A DNA stretch of 64,000 bases from Cryptomeria japonica (lineage: Eukaryota > Streptophyta > Pinopsida > Cupressales > Cupressaceae): assembly GCF_030272615.1 (NCBI RefSeq), contig NC_081410.1, positions 285,819,957-285,883,956 on the forward strand. Reading direction: 5' to 3'. The notes beneath the pieces are model-generated. The model did no database searches. It was not told where the DNA came from and saw only the letters and a program-made list of their open reading frames with translations. The position numbers were made by a program, and so were the translations under genes. This document shows, piece after piece, positions 19,326-29,100 of this stretch (position 1 is its first letter; each line of letters begins with the position of its first letter).

Positions 19326-20097
19326 CCTACTGGCGCAACACCTTATTCCTTGGTGTATGGTACGGAAGCCATTTTACCCTTGGAAGTGGAAATTCCCTCT
19401 TTGCAAAACATTTGATTGATGATGAGATGCACAGAGTCTCTAGGCTACATCAGCTTGAGATGTTAGATGAGAAACGTCAGACAACCCTGAGACATTTACA
19501 AGCATATCAAAATCATCTCCATCGCTCTTATAATAAGAAGGTCAAAGGGTGACACTTCAAAGTGGGAGATTTGATCCTAAAGGCGAACCCGAAGAATACA
19601 CAATCTACTGACATCATCAAAGGAAAATTTGAGCCTAATTGGGTTGGGCCTTTCATAGTTACTGTAGCCTATGGTTTGAGGGCATATCAGCTTGCAACCC
19701 CAGACGGTGAACCTACTGGTGCAACACCTTATTCCTTGGTGTATGGTACGGAAACCATTTTACCCTTGGAAGTGGAAAATCCCTCTTTGTGAAACATTTG
19801 ATTGATGATGAGATGCACAGAGTCTCTAGGCTACATCAGCTTGAGATGTTAGATGAGAAATGTCAGACAGCCCTGAGACATTTGCAAGCATATCAAAATC
19901 ATCTCCGTCGCTCTTATAATAAGAAGGTCAAAGGAAGACACTTCAAAGTGGGAGATTTGGTCCTAAAGGCGAACTCGAAGAATACACAATCTACTGACAT
20001 CATCAAAGGAAAATTTGAGCCTAAATGGGTTGGGCCTTTCATAGTTACTATAGCATATGGTTTGAGGGCATATCAACTTGCAACCCCAGACGGTGAA
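19326..20097 (+). repeat. 386-bp tandem duplication
   Basis: Two head-to-tail copies starting 'cctactgg' at 19326 and 19712; the copy after that would start at 20098, where 'cct' begins the unique end of pol. The copies differ at only about a dozen positions by eye. Confidence 0.92.
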
Positions 20098-20148
20098 CCT
20101 CTGTCAGATCCTATCAATAGCATGCACCTTCAAAAGTACTGGGCATAG
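19326..20148 (+). pseudogene. IN: Integrase C-terminal region of element A, tandemly duplicated
   Basis: Two copies of a 386-bp block (19326-19711 and 19712-20097), each with 'GATPYSLVYGTE', 'HQLEMLDEK', 'AYQNHL' and the GPY/F-type motif 'WVGPFIV'. In each copy the frame slips between 'LPLEVE' and 'LIDDEMHRV'. The first also has a TGA near 19550, where copy 2 reads Arg. Copy 2 runs to the natural-looking Pol end ('MHLQKYWA', TAG at 20146-20148). 386 is not a multiple of three. Confidence 0.9.
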
Positions 20149-22087
20149 TTTTTCTGTCAGCAGTTCTTCAATATAATCCTAAAAAAAACAAAAAAAAAAT
20201 CAAAAGCTCAAAAATACAAAAAAATAAAAAAAAGTGAAAAATTGAAAAGAAAGAAAAGAAAAAAAGTAAAGAAAAATAATTCGCCCTCTAGTGAAAACCT
20301 GGCAAACAGGCACTTTGGGCAAGTACCATGGTGAAAACCTGGCAAACAGGCACCATGTGTAAAAGACTATTGCTCTGTTATTTATCATGACTCCTAGTTG
20401 TACTTCCCCCCCCGCAGGTTTATCACGATTATCCTTGCCCTGACCCAATATTCTATTCCAGGCCTGTGATTGGTCAACATTATTATCTTGCATACTCAGG
20501 TTTCCAGTCCTTGTGCATATGTTTTGGTCCTGGTCGCTTTATATGTCTTTCAAATTTTCATTAGGTGTGCACCCCTTATCATGATCAATTACTGGAGTTA
20601 TTGCTGCGTGGAGACTGGAGCTTTCTTATCATATAATGTCCTAAAAAAATCCCTAAAAATCAAATAATGTCCTGAAAAAATCCCTAAAAATCATATAATG
20701 TCCTAAAAAAATCCCTAAAAATCAAATAATGTCCTGAAAAAAATCCCTAAAGAGTCAAATTAAGTCCTGAAAAACGAACAAAAAAATTGTAAAAAAACTC
20801 GAAATTCCTATAAAGTGAAAAACATCAAAATCCAAAAACAGTTTCTTTGGCATTTTGCATTTTGTCAATAAATGGTCCCCTTTGTGCATAGACAGATCAC
20901 TGAGCATACATCCAATGACAATCAATCAACCATTGTGCTTTAATGAAATCACACATTAATAGATGAATTGTTCGACCAAGCAAGCATTCAACCTGATCAT
21001 AGTTGTCACATCAATCCAAATAGCATCAACATTACCATTGGTCCTTGTCAACATTATCATGGGTCTTATACAAGCTGTGGTATACTCGCAACCAGACTAT
21101 GTCCTGTCTTCGATGGGGTACTGCATTCCCTAAAACAAACAACATGATCATTCTTGTTTTCCACTTTTGACAATGACGATCAGACTGTTTGTTTGACTTG
21201 GTTGAATTTGTGGGTCTTATCTTTTTACTGATTTATCTTTGGCTTCGATCATGTTCCTATGTTGCTCGATGATGTCACTGAGTGAGTTAGAGTGACCGGG
21301 ATGGTTCATGGTCCCTTTCCTTTTTCTGTTGTGTTTGTTGTTTGTGGAATGTTTGTCGCAAACTGGGGCAACTATATTATTGGGTGTCTGTGATAAGTAC
21401 ATTCACTTTGTGAATGCCACACAGACCTCAACCCTTGATGTATGCACCCTAGGATGATTCACTCATTCCTTGTGTGTGATGTGTCTGTCTTTTGCAAAAG
21501 GGGTTGCATTCCAGGTCTGGCCTTCAATGCCATGATGCTCTGCATCCACTTTGCTACAATAAATAAAGGTTCTCACCTACTTATGTGCATTTGTGAAAGC
21601 AAGTTTTTCTTCATCTCTAACTATCCTTTGTCTAATTTCTGCTTACTAACATTTCTTCCATTAATCTTGGCAGTCCATTTGGTCTAGTTCTCCAATCTCT
21701 AAAAAATAAAAAAATAAAAAAAGTTGCATCCTGCATTCATTGGTTAGTACATTTGCATTATATCAAGCCCATACAAAGCATTTTATCCATTTCATCTTAT
21801 AAATGCATCAAAAACATGAACAACATTAATACATGTTACAAAGATAGTACATAGACAGTGCATAAGACATCCATACATGGAAAGTAAACATAAGCCATAA
21901 CACATTGCATCCCATCATATAGCTGCATATCATATCATATATCAAAAAAAAAAAAACCCCCAAAAAAAACAAAGAGAAAAATATCGGAGTACAAAATTTG
22001 ACTATCTGTCCTACGAATGGCCCGTAGGCTGAGTACATAATGTCAAACTATATATGTCTCTATCATAAGGAGCACATGCCTCTGTCA
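20149..22087 (+). other. Region between pol and the antisense gene in element A, no gene
   Basis: 1.9 kb. In order: A-rich stretch 20178-20280; a 23-bp direct repeat 'gtgaaaacctggcaaacagg' plus 'cac' at 20291-20313 and 20331-20353, each able to form a CCTG/CAGG mini-hairpin; a C-run near 20407; the 31-bp minisatellite 20631-20775; an unremarkable stretch to 21700; then an A/T-rich part with an A-run and C-run at about 21944-21962. ORFs here (for example 21442-21687) look random. Confidence 0.7.
20631..20775 (+). repeat. 31-bp minisatellite with alternating (62-bp) variants
   Basis: 'aatgtcct' recurs at 20635, 20666, 20697 and 20728, then a degenerate copy at 20762. Copies 1 and 3 carry 'catataatgtccta', copies 2 and 4 'caaataatgtcctg', so the true unit is a 62-bp dimer amplified once. 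Confidence 0.88.
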
Positions 22088-23974
22088 CTAGGTGCTCCCT
22101 CTATCCTCCACATCCCTGCCATGTCTCGAGGATGAAGCCCCTCCTATCCCTAGTCTTGGCTGTGGTGGTCTCATAGGTCCACTTACCCCCATGCTGCTCA
22201 CTAACCTCCAAGAGTGTGGCCTGCTCTCTGTCTTCGATTGTGACTGATATGATGCTGCTCTTTGCTTTGGTGGAACTACACTCTCATATAGAGTCCTCAA
22301 ATGGCACATCTCATCTCTTGCCTCTAATAACATCTATGCCATCTCACACGCACTAGCATCCCTAATCGACCCAACATACTCGGTCACTCGTTGCTCTGTT
22401 TGCTATGCCTGGGCTATCACTATATCTCAAGCCACTGACAGCCTGGCTATCTTTACTCTATACCTATCCCTCTTAGTTGACCACTGATCTTGCTCTATGC
22501 TCAAGATAGCATTCTATCTCTCTAATGTAGCAATGTAATCATGCTGACTCGCTATGGTGGCCCTACATATATGCATCTCTTCTATGCTAGCTGTCTCTTG
22601 CCCAATGGGTATATCCTACAATGACTCATGATCTGTTGGATCTGGCTCATCTCTTTGTGTGCACATAAGACTCTCCTCTCCCTCATCATCCTCCTTAGCC
22701 TCCTCATCCCCCTCATACTCATCCCCCTTGTCCTCATCATCTCCCTCCTCCTCTCCCTCATCGTCATCCTCCTCCTCTCTAGTGAGTGGGAAGTCCTCTT
22801 GTCTCCTAGGTACCAGAATATCAAGATTAGTCAATGGCACTGGCCATTGTCATGCAAACCATCGCTCATACCTCTCTATCATCCTGACATCTACAACATC
22901 TGATCTCCAATCCCATTGTCTCCGCTGTAGCTGTATGAAGTCAGCATATGCTATGTGTGGCTGAATCATCCTCCCCCACAGACTCGTCTCTCTGTGGGAT
23001 CGAGCAAAGTGTGCAGTCCCTATCTGTACATCCTGCCTCTCTCTAAACTGTCATCTGACTCTCTCTGGCAGATACATCTTAATCACTCTCTAGTGATTCA
23101 CTGGTCGTCCAATCAGGTATCTCTCCTATCTACAATACGGTAGCTCATCGCCATCATCTAACCATCTAGGGCAGTCATGATATGGCCTCCATGTGAAATC
23201 TCTCAACCTATCTAGCTCATGTCGCCAATACAATATGTATCCGAATGGACCCTGTCTCAGCGCTCCCCCATAGTAGCACACATATGGTCGATATGGTACT
23301 ACCTATCTCTCTGCAAGTGACTAACATATGGCGATGTGCTCAAATGCCCATACCTATTAAAGTGTGACCCCACAGCTCAAAGTCTATACCCTCTGATATG
23401 CTATCTGATGCAACTAAAAATATAGCATGGCAAGCACACATGGTCCCCATGCGTATATAGTCCCCTCTATCGCCATCCACTCTAGCACTCTTCCCCATCC
23501 AATAGGGAATCCATGTCCTTGTCTATCGCCTGCTAATAGGCATGCCATAACCACTGCTATCACCACATATCACTGATCATACTCTGCTGCCATGGTCTCC
23601 CAGTTGATCTCCCTCTCTATGATATCAAGGTCATCTACGTCGCACTCAAATAGTCTACACAAAGATTCTCTCCCTATTGCTAGGTCATACACCACCATCT
23701 CCCCATGAATCGGAATGCAGAGGATATGCCACACGTCCTCTAGTGTCACAGTCACCTCTCCAGTCGAAAGATGGAAAGAGGAAGTCTCTAAATGCCATCG
23801 CTCGGCCAATGCGGTGAGCAGTCCTGTGTTTGCCCTAATCTCGAGCATGTACGTAATGTAGTATAATCCAAGTCCTGCTAATGTGTCTTTGTCAGTACTC
23901 CTGAGTCTGTAGCACAACATGAAGCAGTCAGGTTTGTTCTCCTGCATGATCAATGGATACTATCGACTCTGCAT
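22088..23974 (-). pseudogene. Antisense plant mobile domain (PMD) accessory gene of element A
   Basis: One reverse-strand frame runs about 629 codons from a possible ATG at 23974-23972 to a TAG near 22090, broken by roughly a dozen or more in-frame stops but no frameshift. The N-terminal two thirds match the PMD, related to MAIN/MAIL1 and PP7-long-form proteins: 'LLTALAERWHLETSSFHL', 'GEVTVTLEDVWHILCIPIHG', 'WGPCVLAMLYF', 'VWAFEHI', 'FTWRPYHDCPRW' and 'KMYLPERVR'. Then come an acidic Glu/Asp tract (about 22810-22620) and a short helical C-terminus ('LEARDEMCHLRTLYESV', 22333 on). PMD frames are known as extra antisense ORFs in Tat-lineage elements and in host genes acting in silencing and meristem maintenance. 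Its role for the element is unknown. Stops are often TGA/TAG where Arg/Gln would fit. Confidence 0.85.
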
Positions 23975-24746
23975 CACAATTGGGGCATAATTTGTCAATT
24001 TTAGGGTTTTCTCCTAAGGGCTACATTTCCTTGTTTCATACACCAATCAGGGTTTTCTTATCTATTTTTGACTTATCCTACCCTTATTCCTCTTTTTAGG
24101 ATCATCTGCGCATTGCTTTCGATCAAACTAGAGTCATAAGTGCACAATTGCACTTGTGCACACTGTCTTGCACTTGTGCAGCATCAAGCTGCACCTATGT
24201 ACCTTACACAAGCATAGATCTGCATTTTTCCCTCCCCCGTGGGCCCCACAATATCCCACAATCAAGAAAAATTCATGAAATTGAACATATGGGTTTTTGA
24301 GCTACATACCGCTACTCCCACATTGTCTGGTTGTCTGTAGATGCGTACACGTTCCCCAAGGTGATCTGCCATTGGAATGTTCGCCATCTCTCTACAAGGG
24401 TCCTTTTTCCCGAGCAACAACTCCTCCACTTTGGCTAGTGCAAATGATCTCTTTTCCTTCTCCTTGTCTCCTATATAGATCTTTTTCAGTACCTAGATGG
24501 ATGTGCATGCTCTCCATCTTATGATGGTCGTGGTCTTTTGTGCCTTCCACTGCTTGTCCTTTGTGCATCCGACCTTCGATTTTTGATCCGTTCGAACCTA
24601 TCGTCTTCTGTCATTCTTATCGATCACTTTGCCTCTTTTCTAGATTTTTCCGGCCAATTCCTCGAGGGGGCATGCATATGTCATTGTTATTGTCTATGAC
24701 ATTTTCATTATTGTTCTTTGAAAGAACGCTTAGAATCGCATTGTCT
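23975..24746 (+). other. Region between the PMD gene and the 3' polypurine tract, no gene
   Basis: About 770 bp, upstream of the antisense gene and so the place where its promoter would lie. A cluster of 'gcacttgtgca' words at about 24140-24185 forms short palindromes. No coding frame is convincing. Confidence 0.65.
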
Positions 24747-24761
24747 CAAAGAGGGGCAAAA
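24747..24761 (+). other. Polypurine tract of element A
   Basis: CAAAGAGGGGCAAAA immediately before TGTAGACG of the 3' LTR; plus-strand primer. Confidence 0.87.
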
Positions 24762-26107
24762 TGTAGACGTCTAAACATGGTCAACACTTGTGGAGTCATA
24801 CTTTAACATTTGTGCATTGCCTTATTTTAGGGTTCTTGCATCACATTAATATTTCTTCTATGTTGCGCACTTGGTCTTTATCATTTGCAAGCATTGAGTC
24901 CTTCTTTTGCATTCCTCATTTTTATCGCTTTCAAATTAGGTCTTGTCGATAGCAATCTTCAGTCATGATTTTGGTCGATCTTATCCTGTCGCATCATGGT
25001 GCATGCTCATTTATCATCATTTTGGACATCACCAATCCTAATCGATGATAGAATTAGGGTTTTGTCCTCTTGTCAATCTTTCAATCATCTTTAGCTTGTT
25101 AGTAATCATTTTGTGATCAATTCATCATTGATCCTTGTCCTTGTCAATCTTGTCATTTTGTAATCGATTCATCATCGGTCCTTGTCCTTTTCAATCATGT
25201 CAATTTGGATACTTTTCAATCATGTCAATTTGGATAGATTAGTCATTGTTCCTCATCAATTGGTGCCTATCAATTTGATCTCCTTGTCAATCTTGGTCAA
25301 TTTGTCATTGATTTTTGTCAACCAATCTCAATCATTTATCAACATTGGTCCTTTGCCAATCAGAATCATGATCGAACCTACATTGATTTCTTATTGTCTT
25401 GACCTAATTCCTTGTCCTCTTATTTCTAGGGTTTTATGATTTGTTCATTTAATCCTTTTCTTCTTCTTTGTGGGTTAAATAAATCTATTTATTTAGTCCT
25501 AGGTCTCTTTCATGAATTAATTAATGGATGAAAACCTATTAATCAATTCACCTAATTTTCTATTTCTCCTATTTTCTTTAATTTTTCTAATATTTCGCCT
25601 AATTTCATTCCCTCATTTTCTCCTATGTTTATGCTTCCATTTGTTGCAATCATGGAGGCTATTTTCTCTCTTCCCTTTTGTCATGGGAATGGCATTTCAA
25701 TCTTGTCATAATTTGTCATTCTTGATTTGAATTTCCTTTCAAATCTCTTCATGCTAATCTTGTCCTCTCTCTAATTTGTCTATAAATTGCATGATTTTCT
25801 TCAATGAAAGGGGAAATCAATCACATTTTCGAGTAACCTTACGCTACGAATTTCATCTCTCAAAAACTTGCTTTCCACTTGCATTTTGCACTTGTAGGTG
25901 AGATCCACATCAAATTTGAAGGTGAAAGAAGAACAATGGAGCCACATGAAGGAGATATATGTGTTGGTTTGTTTCGATTTCATATGATTTGAATATCTTG
26001 TCTTTATGTCTTCATTGATTGGATTAGGATTGCTTTCATAGCAGCTTTAGGTTTTGTGGTTGTCCTAATTGCTATTATTTTGATGATTTTCAATTTCCTG
26101 ATCTTCA
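24762..26107 (+). repeat. 3' LTR of element A
   Basis: 1346 bp, TGTAGACG to ATCTTCA. It matches the 5' LTR throughout, with more transitions than other changes. It carries a private 25-bp tandem duplication (25187-25211 and 25212-25236). TATAAAT at 25781-25787. Confidence 0.94.
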
Positions 26108-26112
26108 CTTCC
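26108..26112. repeat. Target site duplication of element A, right copy (CTTCC)
   Basis: Same five bases as 1021-1025, directly after the CA end of the 3' LTR. Confidence 0.92.
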
Positions 26113-26176
26113 TACAATATTTAGAGCCTCCCACTTGACAAAAGATTTATAGATTTGAGAGTCAGGAACCACTACA
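26113..26176. other. Non-satellite interruption, right part
   Basis: About 64 bp without satellite match, continuing 991-1025 across the element A insertion. Satellite resumes at about 26177 with 'tccaaaatcagggctttc'. Confidence 0.7.
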
Positions 26177-29100
26177 TCCAAAATCAGGGCTTTCAAGGCA
26201 TAAGCTCCGAAATGAGGTTCTAAGAGCACAATGTACATCAAAATTGCATTTTGATGCTACCGACTCTGGAATTGGGACTCGTGTCTTGAAACCTTGTTGT
26301 GCCTCCAAACACTAATTTTTATGCCTCAAAAATGAGGATTTTGAGGCACAACCTCTGAAAATGAGGTTCTAAGAACATCATGTTTGTGAAAATCGTGTTT
26401 TGACGCTATCAGATTGACAATCGGGACTTGTGTCTTGAAACCTTGTTGTGATTTTAAACATTGATTTTGATGTTTCGAAACTGAAGCTTTCAAGCCACAT
26501 GCTCGAAAATGAGGTTCTAAGAGCACGATGTGTATTAAAATCATGTTTTGACACTATAGGCTCCAGAATAGGGACTTGCATATTGAAAGCTTGTTGTGCC
26601 TCCAAACACCAATTTTGATGATTTGAAACTGAATATTTTGAGGCATAACTACCAAAACAAGGTTTTAAGAGCACAATGTGGGTCAAAATAAAATTTTGAC
26701 TCTACCGGCTCCAGAATCAGGAATTGCATCTTGAAACCTTGTTGTGCCTCCAAACATGGATTTTGATGCTCCAAAACTGGGCCTGTTGAAGCACAATTTC
26801 TAAAATAGGGTCCTAAGAGCACAATGTCCATCAAAACTGAATTTTGATGCTACTGGCTCTAGAATCAGGGCTTGCATCTTAAAACCTCTTAGTACTTGAA
26901 AAGACTGATTTTGATGCTCCAAAATTAGGGCTTTTGAGGCACAAGCTTCGAAATGAGGTTCTAAGAGCACGATGTGCACCAAAATCAGAATTTGATGCTA
27001 TTGACTCTGGATTCGGGACTTGCATCTTGAAACCTTGTTGTGCCTCCAAACATTGATTTTGATGCTCCAAAACTAGGTCTTTCATGGCATAAGCTCCGAA
27101 ATGAGCTTCTAAGAGAATGATATGTGTCAAAATAGAATTTTGATGCTATAGGCTCCGGAATAGGGACTTGATTCTTGAAACCTTATTGTGCCTCAAAACA
27201 TTGATTTTAATGTTCCAAAATCAGGGCTTTCAAGGCACAAGGCCCGAAATGAGGTTTTACAAGCATGATGTACATTAAAATTGCATTTTGATGCTATCGA
27301 CTCTGGAATTGGGACTTGTGTATTCAAACCTTGTTGTGCCTCCAAACACTAATTTTTATGCTCCAAAAATGAAGCTTTTGAGGTACGACCTCCAAAAATG
27401 GAGCACAATTTCTAAAACTGGGTTCTAAGAGCATAATTTGCATCAAAATTGAATTTTGATGCTACTGGCTCTAGAATCAAGGCCTGCGACTTGAAAACTT
27501 GTTGTGCCTCAAAACATTGATTTTGATGCTTCGAAACTGGGGCTTTCGAGACACAAGCTTTGAAATGAGGTTATAAGAGCATGATGTGCACCAAAATCAG
27601 ATTTTGATGCTATTGACTCTAGAATTGGGACTTGCATCTTGAAACATTGTTGTCCCTCCAAACATTGATTTTGATGCTCCAAAACTTGGTCTTTCGAGGA
27701 AAAAGTTCTAAAATGAGCTTCTAAGAGAATGATGTGCATCAAAATGGAATTTTCACGCTACAGGCTCTAGAAAAGGGACTTGTTTCTTGAAACCTTATTT
27801 TGCCTCAAAACATTGATTTTGATGTTCAAAAATTAGGGCTTTCAAGGCACAAGCTCCGAAATGAGGTTCTAAGAGCACGATGTACATCAAAATTGCATTT
27901 TGACATTATCGACTTTGGAATTGGGACTTGTATCTTGAAACCTTGTTGTGCCTCCAAACACTAATTTTTATGCTCCAAAAATGAGGCTTTTGAGGGACAA
28001 TCTCCATAATGAGGTTCCAAGATCACCATGTTTGTCAAAATCGTGTTTTGATTCCATCTGCTTGAGAATCAGGACTTGTGTCATGAAAATTTGTTGTTCC
28101 TTTAAATATTGATTTTGATGTTTTGAAACTGGAGCTTTCGAGCCACACGCTCCGAAATGAGGTTCTAAAAGCACGATGTGCATCAAAATCACGTTTTGAC
28201 ACTACAGGCTCCAGAATAGGGATTTGCATCTTGAAAGCTTGTTGTGCCTCCAAACACCAATTTTGATGCTTCGAAACCAAAGTTTTTGAGGCATAAGCTT
28301 CAAAACAAGGTTCCAAGAGCACGATGTGCATCAAAAATGAATTTTGAAGCTACCGGCTCCAGAATGAGAACTTGTATCTTGAAATATTGTTGTGCCTCCA
28401 AACATCGATATTGATGATCCAAAACTAGAGCTTTTGAGGCACAATTTCTAAAATAGGGTTCTAAGAGCACAATGTGCATCAAAATTGAATTTTGATGCTA
28501 CTGGCTCTAGAATCAGGGCTTGCATCTTGAAACCTTGTTGTGCCTCAAAACACTGATTTTGATACTACGAAACCGGGGCTTTCAAGGCACAAGCTTCAAA
28601 ATGAGGTTCTAAGAGCACGATGTGAACCAAAATTAGATTTTGATGTTATTGACTCTAGAATCAAGACTTGCATCTTCAAACCTTGTTGTGCCTCCAAACA
28701 TTGATTTTGTAGCTCCAAAACTGGGTCTTTCGAGGCACAAGCTCCGAAATGAGCTTCTAAGAGAATGATGTGCTTCAAAATGGAATTTTGATGCTACAGG
28801 CTTCGGAATAGGGACATGCTTCTTGAAACCTTGTTGTGCCTCAAAACATTGATTTTGACGTTCCAAAATCAGGGCTTTCAAGGCATAAGCTCCGAAATGA
28901 GGTTCTAAGAGTACAATGTACATAAAAATTGCATTTTGGCTTTACCGACTCTAGAATTGGGACTTGTGTCTTGAAACCTTGTTGTGCCTCCAAACACTAA
29001 CTTTTATGCTCCAAATATGAGGCTTTTGAGGCATGACCTCTGAAATGAGGTTCTAAGAATGCCATGTTTGTCAAAATCATTTTTTGACACTATCAGCTTG

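Larger units (their letters stand above)
1026..26107 (+). mobile_element. Element A: Tat-like Ty3/gypsy LTR retrotransposon, decayed, containing nested element B
   Basis: Complete structure: LTRs 1026-2375 and 24762-26107, both starting TGTAGA and ending CA; PBS 2380-2398; polypurine tract 24747-24761; 5-bp target duplications CTTCC at 1021-1025 and 26108-26112. Domain order protease, RT, RNase H, second RNase H, integrase places it in Ty3/gypsy, Tat lineage. The extra antisense PMD frame between pol and the 3' LTR and the size (about 17.2 kb without B) also fit Tat/Ogre-like elements. Coding parts carry many in-frame stops, at least two frameshifts and a lost integrase residue, so this copy cannot move itself. 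The LTRs differ at about 20 positions in the first 330 bp by eye, so the insertion is old. Confidence 0.95.

Noticed and set aside
22628-22964. Ser/Leu-rich forward ORFs at 22628-22903 and 22659-22964
   Set aside because: They are the complement of the acidic Glu/Asp tract of the reverse-strand PMD gene.
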